Source: Pyrus communis (taxonomy: Eukaryota; Streptophyta; Magnoliopsida; Rosales; Rosaceae). Taken from it: a DNA stretch of 64,000 nt. The stretch spans positions 14,061,100 through 14,125,099 of the forward strand of contig NC_084816.1 in the NCBI RefSeq assembly GCF_963583255.1, in the 5' to 3' direction. A program made the position numbers and the translations under genes. Positions 1-12,746 of this stretch are shown piece after piece. Positions within the stretch are counted from its first letter, which is position 1. Every line of letters starts with the position of its first letter. The notes beneath the pieces were generated by a model, which was given only the letters and a program-made list of their open reading frames with translations, did not search any database and was not told where the DNA came from.

Positions 1-839
1 ATGTATTTGACATGCATGCTATTTTTAAAAGGGAACGAAAAGTTTCCGGTACTATTCACTTTAACAAAAAATTACATTTTTACATTAAAAAGTCAATTCT
101 GATACTATTTATTTTATCTATTATTTTATCTTTATCGTTAAAACTTAAAGTTTTCATGTCCTTTTCATTAGTTTGTTTTTTTTTTAAAAACTATTAATAT
201 CTCTCATCGTATAGAATTCACTTAACGAGGCGTCCAACTTGATTGATAGACAACAAAGTGGCATGAGATTGTACTTTGAACAAAATATTTTATTTATTTA
301 TAATATTATATAGTAAAGTAGATATAAGTCTCTATTTTTCTTGCACATCTTCTTCTTTTTTTTTTCCTTCAACGCACATATGTTTGGCATGGTCGTTATT
401 TTCATTATAAATGGATTTGAATTGGTATCAAGAGACAATATCATGTAATTAGAAATTAAAGTATGCTAGATTAATTAGTCAAGGTCACCAATCAACAAAG
501 TTCAAATTTATTAGTAAATGAAACACAAATCAATCAACTAAACTTAGTTTACTATAAGTTATCCTAGTCAACAATAGTCCAGTTCAATACACATATTAAC
601 AACTAAAACATGCAATGAGGAGTAGACACAGGAACTAGTCAATAAGTACAGATTTGTTAGAACAAAAAATCCAGATTCACGAAACAAACTTAGTAGACTA
701 GTACATTAGCCTAGTCAACAACAACACAGTTATATCTCACAATGCAGCATTATATAGTTAAACAACTTCTCACAATAGTCCATCAACTAAGTAGCTCATA
801 CAACATACCATAAACATATCTAGATATGTAAGCAAGTTT
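1..839. other. AT-rich intergenic DNA
   Basis: This stretch is very AT-rich and has no reading frame with recognisable protein content. It leads without a clear boundary into the dispersed repeat that follows. I see no RNA gene here. Confidence 0.6.
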
Positions 840-1500
840 AAGCATGAAGGAACATAAGAAGATTTGATCAAGAAAAAAAAACCCACCTCTAGGTTAAAAA
901 ACCAAGAGCTCTATGGAGTCCAATCTACTAGTGCAAATATGGTTCATACAAAGTACCACATCAAGCTTATTTCCTAGATCTAATCTAAGGAACAACTTTA
1001 CCTTTGTGTAACCTTACTTTGCACGAGATGGAGACCTCTTCAGTCTTCACGAAGAGGCAACTCTAACCTTGAACTCTTCTCCTTGTGGCACGAAGAGCAA
1101 TATGTCCAATGCAAAATGATATGATAATGATGATAATATGGAATATGGATTCAAAAGACCAGTCAATTCTCCAATCAAATACTTGAAGGAAGAAACCAAC
1201 GTGAACCGGAAAACTAGCTCTAAATGAAGATTTGAAACTTAAGGCTAGACCATGAAAATAATGCAAACCTATTTTTCAATGATTTGGAGTTTAATGCATG
1301 AAAACGGTTTTGCAATGAAGAACTTTACCTAGAAAAAAATGCTTGAGCTCCTAGGGAATCTAAGTTAGAGAGGAAAAAACAAAGACTCTTTTTCAAAATA
1401 ATCTATCTCAGCCCGAGAGGAAATGAAATCCTCCAACCATATTGATCAAAACCTTTGATTGCTGCAAAACAAGTACAAAAAGACACTTGTCAAATGAAAT
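840..1500. repeat. Dispersed repeat, copy 1 (probably LTR-element derived)
   Basis: It shares a recognisable series of phrases with 18510-18990: a block reading 'acccacctctaggttaaaa', then 'gtccaat(c)ctactagt', 'acaaagtaccac', 'aactttacctttgtg', and later 'cttgaaggaagaaa'. The two copies are in the same orientation and are clearly diverged. No coding potential is visible. The family is not identified; an LTR or an untranslated part of a retroelement is the best guess. Confidence 0.5.
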
Positions 1501-1579
1501 AAATTATTCGTAATATTTTATTTTTTTATTTGTTTTAATTTTTTAGCTTATTTTTTTAAACTAAATTCTTCGTAATATT

Positions 1580-1750
1580 GTCACTCAGTAGTACGGTCTG
1601 GTGGTATTCATCTCCACTTTAAAGTGAGAGGTCTTAGGTTCGAATATGGTGGATTGCGAATTTGATACCAAATTAGGTTGTGGCTTTACCAAACTCCTCC
1701 CCTTCTTAGTATAAAAATATATTCTTTTACTTCCACTTCAACAAAAAAGT
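1580..1750 (+). mobile_element. SINE-like tRNA-derived retroposon
   Basis: The segment contains a polymerase III A-box-like phrase (tggtggtattcatctc) followed about 40 bases later by a B-box-like 'ggtcttaggttcgaat'. It then has a pyrimidine-rich 'ctcctccccttcttagt' tail region and an A-rich end. This layout is typical of tRNA-derived plant SINEs. No target duplication was resolved, so the ends are approximate. Confidence 0.5.
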
Positions 1751-2692
1751 GGGATCCGCAATTGCCACGTAATTATTTAACGGGTAGCTTAACATATTTT
1801 CTAATTACAATGAAATAATAAGTAAAATATGTAATTAAAATGTTTTAAAGACGTTGTATGAAGATGTAATTGCACACAAACCTATATATGCAAAATATAA
1901 TATACCCTTGTATTTATTAAGTGTTATCTTATTTCACATTTCGATTTTTCATTTTCTCTTTTTTGATGCACGGCACAACATGCTGAGGCAAAGTTATGAA
2001 GGGACCACGATAGTCTCAACTCCATCCCAACATTTTTTCACGCGTAAAAATTTAGGGTTATGTTAATGATTTTCAAGGTTTTTCAGTAGGCTCATGACCC
2101 AAATCCGACATTTTTAGTTTAATTTCTTTGATTGAGTTTGATTTGAGGTTGGTGGCTCCTATGGAGTCCAAACAATCCGGTTCTTGTGAGCTTTGAGGAG
2201 GAGGGAGAACGGAAGAAAGTCATAGAGACTTGGGGTTTGGGTTTAAGGAAGATGATAATGATGGGGGACGATACCATAGCAGACCAAAGATGGTGATCAA
2301 TTACTCATCACATGACATAGTAATTTTTGTAAGATTATGAGAGCGTTTCAGATTGAGCCTCATAGATCATTTCTAAGCTAAAATTCTAGTTACACCACTA
2401 CTGACTAGCAGCGTGGTGAGAAAATAAATTGAAATAAAATGAATATGGTAGGATAGATAGGAGTCCACTATCTCCTAGTGTGAGGAGAGACCTGAAAATC
2501 CTAAAAACTTCACTTCTACTACCAGCCTACGACGTGGACAACTTGAAGAACTAAGCAACAAACTCTTAAACAAGAGCAAAACACTTAAAATAAGTATAGA
2601 ACACAAATTTCAATATGATAATTCAAACAACTTCGACTCCTTCTCTGCCTTACAAATACAAGATTTATCGGCTTACAACTTACAATGAGAAT
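1751..2692. other. Intergenic DNA without visible features
   Basis: AT-rich sequence with only short chance reading frames. I could not assign any part of it to a gene or a repeat family. Confidence 0.5.
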
Positions 2693-2986
2693 TGTAACAT
2701 CCCACATTGTCCAGGAGAGTGGATCCTGTAAACCTTATATGTATATTCTCATCCCTACCTAACATGAGACATTTTGGGAGCTCACTGGCTTCGGATTCCG
2801 TAGGAACTCTGAAGTTAAGCGAGTTCGTGCAAGAGCAATCCCAGGATGGGTGACCCACTGGGAATTTCTTGTGTGAGTTCCCAGAAACAAAACCGTGAGG
2901 GTGTGATCGGGGCCCAAAGCGGACAATATCATGCTATGGTGGAGTCGAGCCCGGGATGTGATGGGGACCCGGGCCGGAATGTGACA
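2693..2986 (+). mobile_element. Cassandra-type TRIM solo LTR with 5S rRNA-like promoter
   Basis: This 294-bp block starts TGTAACATCCCACATT and ends GGAATGTGACA, the usual TG...CA ends of an LTR. Its middle resembles 5S rRNA: 'gaactctgaagttaagcg' matches the 5S A-box region and 'ccaggatgggtgaccc' the C-box region. A 5S-derived segment inside a short LTR is the hallmark of Cassandra terminal-repeat retrotransposons in miniature. No internal region or second LTR is present, so this is a solo LTR. The flanking five bases (AGAAT and ATTAT) do not match well, so the insertion is old or the boundary is slightly off. Confidence 0.85.
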
Positions 2987-3639
2987 ATTATTATGAAAAG
3001 ACAAATAAAATAAAGCTTACAATAAAATTCCTAGAAAACTAAAAGACTTCAATTAATACTAGAAATCTCATAAGCCACAAATTTAAAGCAAGATACATGC
3101 ACTATAGCTCTAAAAATTCATGCATTTTATTATCACTTTGATCAAATGATATTTTCTTTCAATTATGCATATTAATAGATAATATAGATTTGTTGTGTTG
3201 AGATTGAAAATATACGAGAAATGAACATCTTTTTCTTTATTTCCTACACTTTTTTTTAATTTTTCACCAATAAAAAACAAAAATAAAAATAAAAATGTGC
3301 ATCATTTCATCAATAACAGTAAATTAGAAATCTAGTGATATTTTTTATTACTTATAAATAGAAATTTTGAGATTCAAATTTCGTGAAAGAATAATTTGAA
3401 ACAACAAATTAGAGAGAAGAAAAGGACAAAAAGACCAAAAATCCAGTGCCCAATGATAAAATATTATTTTTTTTCCCAAGCGTCAGATGACTCAAATTAG
3501 AAAATTAACTCGGGTATCCTGTTTTCTCCTGACCTCCTTTTCACTTCAGCCATTCTACTTCGAGGTCTCGCCATCATTTTATCATATAATTTCTTACACT
3601 TTTTCTGCGGAAAAAAAAAAAAAAAAAAAATTCCACCTC
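2987..3639 (+). promoter_or_regulatory. Upstream region of the PRAF/RLD gene
   Basis: AT-rich sequence between the Cassandra LTR and the pyrimidine-rich leader. A weak TATA-like 'atcatataattt' lies near 3581-3592, about 50 bases before the CT-rich tract, and an A-run occupies 3609-3630. The assignment as promoter rests on position alone. Confidence 0.35.
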
Positions 3640-4191
3640 TCTCTCTCTTTTCTCTCTCCTCTCTCTGCTCTCTCTCTGGATTAAAGCTGTTTCTCTCTCC
3701 TCCTCTGCAACTCATAGCCAAATATCAGATCATCCTCTCCTTTTCCCTCACTTTCTCCACTACTCCTAGATTCTCTGTCTCTCCCTTTCCCTCACAATCT
3801 CCGGAGTCAGCGACTCGGTGACTCGCCGACTGGCCGCTTCCTCAATTCTCGGAATCACTGAACTCTCGTTCCATTTCTCTCTCGGCTTCGTTCGGCGCCG
3901 GACGACGAAGCTTCTGGACTTCACCTGAAGACGTGAAGACTCCAAGACTCTGAGGGTGTTGGCTTCTGTACGGACCGAGGGAGCTGGATTGGAGTTGGAC
4001 TAAAGGTGGCGACGATGGTGGATTTGAGTGTCGGTGGAGATTGGCGCCCTGTTTGGGGACGAGGATATGGGGTTCCACTTGGCGGCTGAGTTCAGAGTCT
4101 GTGAATGGCGGTGTTTGGGTACGAGAGTGGTTGAGTCCCGAATTGGGGTTTAGAACCTTGACTTGTTTAGGGTTTCTGAGGAGGAGAAGAA
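3640..4191 (+). promoter_or_regulatory. 5' leader of the PRAF/RLD gene: CT-rich tract and short upstream ORFs
   Basis: A CT microsatellite-like tract (3640-3720) is followed by a G-rich leader running up to the start codon at 4192. If the leader is not spliced, it carries three ATG-initiated upstream ORFs: 4015-4089 (24 codons), 4067-4153 (28 codons) and 4105-4134 (9 codons). All end before the main ATG, so they could lower translation or make it conditional. The transcription start is not known. Confidence 0.45.
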
Positions 4192-7100
4192 ATGTCGCGG
4201 ACCGAGAGGATGGGTTCGGATCTTAGCAGGACCGGCCCCATTGAAAGAGACATCGAGCAGGTATTGTTCTACGAATTGGTTTCGATTATTTTTTGGGTTT
4301 AATTTTATTTTCTGCTGTTTAATGGTGTTGCTGTAAATGTTGAATGCTTTGTAATTTCCTTAAACTAGTTAGGAGGTGTTATTTGATCCAAAATTGAGTG
4401 GTTTATCTTGTTGTATGAGACGCTATATTGGTGGTGGTGGTGATGATGGCGATAATGATGTTGCGAGTTTTGTTCAATGTGATCAAGTGGCAATGAGTTG
4501 CTTATTGGATGAAAGGATTATTTGAATGAGATTGTAACTCATGGGATGTGCAGCGGTTGCAGCTTGTGGATTTTGTAGGACTACATTTAGATGAAGTCGT
4601 GGAGTTTAGTGTTTGCTAACATTGATATTTGGGGGTGTTGCTCATATGGAGTGAAAGACAATTGACTACTGGGTTTATGGGTTTCTTATTTATACACGTG
4701 ATTCTGATTTAGCTAGTTATGCATTGTATATTTTGTTCGGGTCACATTATTGAAATTCACTATTTTTTTTTTCCACTGCTTTCTGCGATATGGGTTTGGG
4801 GGTTGGGTAGTTGAAGGGAAGTATTTTGGTTGCTCTAAGATTAGGGATGACAGCTGTTTGGGGTTCACGTATGTGTTTAGCAATCGAGTTGCAGTTACCT
4901 TGATAAAAGACCAATTTAATTGATTGTTGTTTGATGACATACAATGTATTGATTGTTCTTCAAAAAAAAATGATTGTTGTTTTATCACATACAACGTATT
5001 TAATCTACATAAATCAAGGGACCAAAACTGGATCAGGAGCAGTATTTGTTCCTAGCAAGTAGCAAATGATGATGGCTGATGCACATAATTTGGAAAACAA
5101 GAAATATGAATGATTTTAAGTGGTTGCAGTGTAATTATATTCATTCAAAAGGGAGGGTTTGGGACCATAGGATTCCAAAGCAAAGAAACATGTCAATTTG
5201 GGATTGATTTTAATGTAGTAGAGGTGGAGGATGTTGGCAATATAATCTCGAATTTTCTTTGATGAAAATTAAAATGTAAAAATATTAGATAATCTGGGGC
5301 AATAATTGAATAATATGATGGAACTGAATGCTTTTGTAACATTTGGAGATAGGAACTTTCTTTCTTATTCCCACCTTGCTGATAGGTTTCACTTCCTTCT
5401 TTCAACACTTCAAACTGGTGCTTAGGAATTTTGCATTCATAACCTGCGGAGCACCTCTTCCCGGGATTAATACAAGTATAGATTGAATTGTTATGAGTGT
5501 TTATGTAATCTTTCGCTTAATTCAGTTTGATTTTTCATTGGTTGAATTAAGTGTGCTGATCCTTCAAAGGAATTGTATACCAAATGATAGCAAAACTCAG
5601 TATGAATTATTAAAAGGAATTGTATGCTAGAACTCAGTTTGAATGCTCGCTCTTATGTATTTGTGCACGTCTATCTTAAAATGTCTTTGTCCTTTTCATA
5701 TTTTTATTATTTAGGTGTTTAATGAATAAATAATTTACTTATCCTTTCGTGTACTTCTCTATTATTCTTTTCTTAGTATTTTCTTATCATACACGAAAGT
5801 GCTGAATATGTTAGACTCTTGACTGTTTCTTATGACAGGCTATTACTGCTCTAAAGAAAGGGGCATGCCTGCTCAAGTATGGAAGAAGGGGGAAGCCAAA
5901 GTTTTGTCCATTTCGTCTTTCCAATGTAAGTTTGATCCTGAATTTTCTTTCTGATTTACTATTGTAATTTTGTGTTTGTGTCTGCCTTTCTTCATATCCA
6001 TATTGTTCTTTTCTTTTCCTTGCAAGAGTACCATATGCATCCTTTTCTTCCATCCATTCTTAACCCATACTTAAACATAGAAAGATTTAACTACATGATC
6101 ATATTCAGCACCTACATCAGGCAGAATAAAATCCTATTAAACTAATTAAGTACACCTACCTAGATCCTCTTCAACAGTTTCATCTGATTCCTTTCTCATC
6201 AACAATCTTTTATGATATTTATTCATGAGGCATGTAATTGTGGCTACAAGCTTTTGTACTTTTCAATATGGTAGTTTCGTGACACTGTCATACATAATTT
6301 TTCCTGTTAATAGATATAATTCATCATTGCTTTCTACTTTCAGGATGAATCCGTTCTAATATGGTTCTCTGGGAAAGAGGAAAAGCACCTTAAACTAAGC
6401 CATGTGTCTAGAATTATTTCTGGGCAACGCACTGTAAGTGTCTAACTGCGAAGATGCATCATCTGTATATCTCCAGTCACATGATTTTGACTATATTTAT
6501 ATTACTAATTTTTTTTTACAATGTGGTTGCATGACTATGTCATTTGATGATTTTTTTATTGAAAGATGACGCTGGAAAAAAATTGGTTTGCGTTTAATAA
6601 ATGATTAAGTTGTAACTTTAACTTTTAAACCAGAAACAACTGATTGTGGACAAGCTAGATATTTTGACCGTATTTGGCCATGGGTTACCTGTTTGTATTT
6701 TATTTTTTCTTTTCCATCTTTAAATATATACCACTGTGTGTGTAGTACTGGTATCTGTCATGTGCCATTCTGGATCATAAGAAGCCTTGGATTTCTCTAT
6801 TCTTGTGCCATTTCTCCTCCTTCCTCCTTGAATTTACTAATTTTAAGGATGATTTTTTTTAGTATTTTGGTTTGTGTGGTAATTGTGATACTGGTGATTC
6901 TCATTATAACTGTCATACCTCAGTGGGTGTGCATTTGTGCTTGCATATTTTCTGCTTTTTAATTTAATCAGGAGCTCCATATCTTTATGCATCTGCAGCA
7001 ACATGATGCTAATGTATGAGTAAAAAATTAAAAGATAAGACTTTTCTGTTTTGTACTGATAAAACATGGCCCCTATGTCTTCCAGCCAATCTTTCAAAGG

Positions 7101-10100
7101 TATCCACGGCCTGAGAAGGAGTACCAGTCATTTTCCTTAATATATAGTGACAGATCACTAGATTTGGTAAGCTTCAATCTACTCTCTTTGATTGCTATCT
7201 TGTCCTTCATTCTACCCTATGGTCATAGTAGAATGGTTTTACTATTGTTTTAAAGTATATATATTCAGTGATATGATTCTTCTGTACTAGATTTGCAAAG
7301 ATAAAGATGAAGCTGAGGTTTGGTTTAGTGGCTTAAAAGCATTGATATCCCGAAGCCATCATAGAAAATGGAGAACAGAGTCAAGGAGTGATGGAATTCC
7401 ATCTGAAGCAAATAGCCCTAGAACATACACGCGGAGAAGCTCTCCTCTACATTCTCCATTTGGTAGCAACGATAGCTTACAGAAGGTATGGCTTCTTTTT
7501 CCTTTGTATGCTCTTCTTCACTTGCATTCAAAATGTAAATTATATTCTTTTATTTCGTTCAATTCAGGATAGTGCAGATCACCTTCGCCTTCATAGTCCA
7601 TATGAAAGTCCTCCTAAAAATGGTCTGGATAAGGCACTTTCAGATGTGATACTGTATGCTGTTCCTCCCAAGGGTTTCTTCCCTCCAGATTCGGCTAGTG
7701 CTTCAGTACATTCTGTGTCATCTGGTGGCTCAGATGGTGCACCTGGGCAGATGAAGGCAATGGCAATGGATGCTTTTAGAGTTAGTCTATCCAGTGCTGT
7801 TAGCTCATCAAGCCAAGGTTCTGGTCATGATGATGGTGATGCCTTGGGAGATGTTTTCATGTGGGGAGAAGGCACAGGAGATGGTGTTGTGGGTGGTGGT
7901 TCTCACAGAGTTGGAAGCTGTTTTGGTGCCAAAATGGATTCTTTGTTGCCCAAAGCCTTAGAATCTAAAGTCGTACTTGACGTCCAAAACATTGCCTGTG
8001 GTGGTCGTCATGCTGCTTTAGTAACTAAGCAAGGGGAGATTTTTTCTTGGGGAGAGGAGTCAGGGGGCAGGCTTGGCCATGGTGTAGATGTTGATGTTTT
8101 GCAACCAAAGCTCATTGATGCACTTAGTAATATCAACATTGAGCTTGTTGCTTGTGGTGAGTACCATACTTGTGCTGTTACCCTTTCTGGTGATCTGTAC
8201 ACATGGGGTGATGGAACTTACAATTTTGGTCTACTTGGACATGGAAATGAAGTGAGCCATTGGGTCCCCAAAAGAGTAAATGGACCCTTGGAGGCTATAC
8301 ATGTCTCATCCATATCTTGTGGACCCTGGCACACAGCAGTTGTAACATCCGCTGGGCAGTTGTTTACTTTTGGTGATGGCACATTTGGTGTTCTGGGCCA
8401 TGGTGATCGGAAAAGTGTTTCAATTCCCAGGGAAATAGAATCCCTAAAGGGCCTTCGCACTGTACAAGCAGCTTGTGGCGTTTGGCATACTGCTGCAGTT
8501 GTAGAAGTCATGGTTGGGAATTCAAGTGCCAGCAACTGTTCATTAGGAAAGCTGTTCACTTGGGGAGATGGTGATAATGGTAGGCTTGGGCATGGTGACA
8601 AGGAAGCAAAACTTGTGCCTACCTGTGTTGCTGCTCTTGTTGAACCCAATTTTTGTCGAGTTGCTTGTGGACATAGTATGACAGTTGCTCTTACAACATC
8701 TGGTCATGTCTACACAATGGGAAGTCCTGTTTATGGCCAGTTAGGAAATCCTCAAGCTGATGGAAAGCTCCCAACTCGAGTTGAGGGAAAGCTCTCCAAA
8801 AGTTATGTGGAAGAGATTGCTTGTGGTACCTATCATGTTGCAGTTTTAACTTCAAGACCTGAAGTGTATACTTGGGGAAAAGGAGCAAATGGTCGTTTAG
8901 GTCATGGAAATATAGATGACCGGAACTCCCCAACACTAGTTGAAGCTCTGAAAGATAAGCAAGTCCAGAGTATTGCTTGTGGTGCTAATTTTACTGCAGT
9001 TATTTGCCTTCATAAATGGGTTTCAGGAGTTGATCAGTCAATGTGTTCGGGTTGCCGGCTTCCTTTTAATTTTAAAAGAAAACGCCATAATTGTTATAAT
9101 TGTGGGCTTGTTTTTTGTCATTCTTGCAGCAGTAAGAAATCACTCAAGGTTTCCATGGCCCCAAATCCCAGCAAACCTTATCGTGTCTGTGATAATTGTT
9201 TTAATAAACTGAGAAAAGCTGCTGAAACTGGCACTTCATCACAGACCTCTGTAAGCAGAAGAGGAAGTATGAATCAGGGGTCAAATGAGCTTATTGATAA
9301 AGATGATAAGTTGGACTCCAGATCTCGGGTGCAACTTTGCAGGTTTTCTTCAATGGAATCTCTGAAGCATGTGGAAACCCGTTCATCAAAGAAAAATAAG
9401 AAACTAGAATTTAACAGTGGTCGAGTCTCACCTGTTCCAAATGGAGGCTCACAGTGGGGAGCTCTTAATATTTCTAAAACTTTTAATCCAGTGTTTGGGT
9501 CATCCAAGAAGTTTTTCTCAGCTTCTGTTCCTGGATCAAGAATCATTTCTCGAGCTACATCCCCAATTTCAAGGCGCCCCAGCCCACCTCGTTCTACAAC
9601 ACCAACTCCAACTCTGGGAGGACTCACATCGCCAAAGATTGTTGTAGATGATGCTAAAAGGACAAATGAAAGCCTTAGCCAGGAGGTTATCAAACTAAGA
9701 TCACAGGTATTCACTACATATTTTTATTTTTCAACTAGTATAGGTGCATGGCTCTCTCGCAAGTTAACTGCTAGTGGAAAATTGACTCGATATCTTTTTC
9801 TCCTTTCACCAATTTTAATTTCATGAAATAAAGTATGGGAGAACTAATAAAAAGTCCCTTACCGAACCTTTTTTTTTTTTTTTTTAATTCAAAGCCCTCT
9901 TAAAGTGTGACTCCTTATTTGTTTTTCAACTAGTATAGGTGCACGGCTCTCTTGCAAGTCAGCTGCTAGTGGAAAATTTACTTTACTTGATATCTTCTTC
10001 TCCATTCACCAATTTTAATTTCATGGAATTAAGTATGGGAGAACTAATAAAAAGTCCCTTACCAAACTTTAAAAAAAAAAAAAAAAAAAGATATTCAAAG

Positions 10101-12030
10101 CCCTCTTAAAGTGTGACTCCTTATTTGTGTAGTGACGGAAATTAAACCCCTACAACTTATTTTAATTTTGGAGTTTTGAAGAGTATCCTCATTCGTGATA
10201 ATTTAGCTATTGGTGAGAATTTTTAAGAAATCACAAGTCTGATTCTTTTTGTAATTCAGGATAGGAATTATACACAATGGAATGGTAGAATTCAAAATCG
10301 CTCCCCCCTCCAACAAAAGAAATTATCTTTCAACACGAACATTAAATATTCCTTTTGGTCAAATTATTGCCAAATTAAAATTCAATTACCGAGTTGTTCA
10401 AATGAATGGAGGAAACAACTAGCGATAATTTTTTGGGCAAAATTGATCAACAGAGTTGAAGATGAATATTCTCAAAGGAGTGGGAGACAACGTTGCATGA
10501 GTTTTCGTGTTTAGCTGAGTAGGAAATGTAGTAAAGAGTGAATAAAGAGAGCAAAAGAAAGAAATCAACTGGTGAAAAAGAACTGTTTTCAGGGATAATT
10601 AAAAAGAAACGTACCAAGAGAGAGAAAATAACATGATTGTTTCAATTTATTATTCTATTTCTACTTTTAGAAATATGACTTTTAATAGATAATTGATTTT
10701 ATGAATCTACTTTGTTCGAAGAAGTGTTGGCTGTCCATTCCCTTCACCAAGACCCAACTATTCATATTAGACCTGTTCAGTTTTCTCTTTGAGCGTTTTG
10801 TCTGACTAGTATTATCTTTCAGGTTGAAAGTCTTACTCGAAAAGCCCAACTAAAAGAAGTTGAGCTGGAAAGAACAACTAAACAGCTGAAGGAAGCAATA
10901 GCAATTGCAGGTGCGGAGACTGCAAAATGCAAAGCAGCAAAGGAAGTGATCCAGTCACTTACTGCCCAAGTAAGAATACGATGGATGTTTACGTGCTTTG
11001 GTATAATACTTCATTGTTATTTTCTAACCATTGTCTCAAATGTAATTTGTTAGTTAGGGATTATTAATTGTTCTTTATGTTGTAAGGTTTGCTATCTTTC
11101 GAAAATGTTACTAAATGTACTTAAGAGTTCTTCTTCACCAGAAACAGGGAAGAAATGGCTTCTCAGATTGATTCTGGTTGTCATTTGACATGTGGCGACT
11201 GCTTGCTTAGTATGTTTGTAGAGATTCTTTTCCTATCCCACAACAAATGTGTATGACATGTTGAACCATATCGAATTGTCAACGATAATTATCTACTGTG
11301 CCATGTGCTAAAATAATTTTCCTAAGTCAGTTCTGGTGATCTATTTAAGTGGCCGGAGACAAATAAATCCTTACTGTATATTGTCACTTGTGCTCTTGTA
11401 GGCCAAGTCTTGCTGATATTAATTTTGTGTTTTGTATATGTTGACCAGTTGAAGGACATGGCTGAAAGGCTGCCTGTTGGAGCAGTGCGGAATATCAAAT
11501 CACCCTCTCTAGCTTCTTCCTGGGGTTCTGATCCTTCCAATGAAGTTTCTATTCCTCTGATTGACCGATTGAACGGTCAAGTAACATTCCAAGAACCAGA
11601 CTCCAATGGATCAAACATCCAATTGCTTTCCAATGGGTCCAACACCACCAGTAACCGCAGTTCAAGTCACAACAAACAAGGACATCTAGATGTAGCAACC
11701 AGAAATGGGAACAAAATTAAAGAAAACGAATCTCATCATGAAACTGAATGGGTTGAGCAAGATGAGCCTGGTGTATACATCACACTTACTTCCCTACCAG
11801 GAGGTGCCAAGGATCTCAAGCGAGTTCGTTTCAGGTATACTGTACTTGCCTACATAACAGTACGTGCCTATGCGGGGGTGTGTTTTTCCCTTTCCGATAA
11901 GAGTGTGTATATGTATATATATAGTATAATGTTCTCTTGCCAAACTCTAGACTGTTTTCAGGCAAGAATCTACCTAATAAGTGGGTTGGATTCATAGATT
12001 GCTTATGTTGCTACAGTGTCTGTGAGAATA

Positions 12031-12110
<80 letters not shown>

Positions 12111-12321
12111 TTATATGCACTATAGAAGTTTAACATATCATTAGCATACTCATACTGTACTCCCAATTTATATCATTGTTGAATGCAGTCGGAAGCGATT
12201 TAGTGAGAAACAAGCAGAACAGTGGTGGGCAGAGAACCGAGCAAGAGTATATGAACAATACAATGTGCGCATGGTAGACAAGTCTAGTGTAGGCATTGGG
12301 AGCGAGGACTTGGCTCGCTGA
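4192..12321 (+). CDS. PRAF/RLD: PH, RCC1, FYVE and BRX domain protein (PRAF/RLD family), 9 coding exons
   Basis: Coding exons: 4192-4260, 5839-5925, 6344-6433, 7086-7166, 7291-7485, 7568-9706, 10823-10969, 11449-11834 and 12189-12321. All introns are GT-AG and phases are consistent, giving 1108 codons, the usual family length. Domains: PH (about 20-130; e.g. [19 protein letters not shown]), seven-bladed RCC1 region (about 268-640; repeated W/F-G-x-G and ACG-x-x-H motifs), FYVE zinc finger (about 658-724; four Cys pairs, with the plant-variant core [11 protein letters not shown] instead of R-H-H-C), coiled coil (about 875-955) and C-terminal BRX domain (about 1036-1091, ending [12 protein letters not shown]). 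Family knowledge: RLD/PRAF proteins act at membranes and bind LAZY-type and GNOM partners in polarity and gravitropism, and the RCC1 part has been linked to Rab guanine-nucleotide exchange. The N-terminus resembles Arabidopsis RLD2/RLD3 most. Function here is by homology. The frame is intact. Confidence 0.95.
9726..10127 (+). repeat. Tandem duplication inside PRAF/RLD intron 6
   Basis: Two direct copies of about 200 bases abut (about 9726-9920 and 9923-10127). Both begin 'ttttcaactagtataggtgc' and end 'aagtgtgactccttatttgt'. They differ by scattered substitutions, and at the same internal place copy one has a run of about 18 T while copy two has about 19 A. The duplication lengthens the intron and does not touch exons. 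Confidence 0.85.
12034..12107 (+). repeat. Compound (AT)n(AG)n microsatellite in PRAF/RLD intron 8
   Basis: A run of AT dinucleotides passes directly into a run of AG dinucleotides about 80 bases before exon 9. The same compound microsatellite, longer in its AT part, occurs at 31777-31865 in the duplicated gene tail. It was therefore present before the duplication. Confidence 0.9.
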
Positions 12322-12746
12322 CTTGTGGGAGCAGTCATCTGTAAATGGAATTGATATTTTTTTCAGGTTCAAGCTTGGGTTACGAAGGTCTAATTCGTTA
12401 ATTAGCGTTGGCTTTCATTCTCATAAAGGTTTGAAGAAGCAAAGGTTTGGTATAGGAGGGAGATTTTAAATGGGTTTGATTGCGTTTTTAATTTTTTCCA
12501 TTTTTCTCTAATTTTGTTGTATTCCAATTTTTCCCTATGTTCCTTGTGTGGGGGTTTGAGGGTGAGAAATGTAAATTCCTAAATGTGTTTACGCAATGGT
12601 TCGTAACGTGTATGTTCGAGTCATCGCCTACGCTAACATGCGCGCATTGTACATGATATATCCTTCTCTACGCTGCCATATGATGTGAAGTGCACATAAT
12701 TCACCAATCACAATTTTCTGTACTGGAACAATGGAACAGTTGTAGA
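12322..12746 (+). other. 3' UTR and downstream flank of the PRAF/RLD gene
   Basis: This sequence is repeated almost exactly at 32080-32500, so it belongs to the duplicated gene-tail segment. It ends at 12746, where a LINE fragment begins; the duplicate continues there with different sequence (from about 32501). No clear polyadenylation signal could be singled out. Confidence 0.6.

Noticed and set aside
2759..2900. A functional 5S rRNA gene
   Set aside because: Only part of 5S is present, with many changes, inside TG...CA LTR ends. It is a Cassandra LTR.
8218..8649. Minus-strand frame of 143 codons
   Set aside because: It lies opposite the RCC1 repeats and mirrors their codon pattern. There is no independent motif.
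7388..9826. An 812-codon open frame as a separate gene
   Set aside because: It reads through introns on both sides of the large exon. The splice borders at 7485/7568 and 9706 fit the PRAF/RLD gene, and the frame's ends have no domain content.
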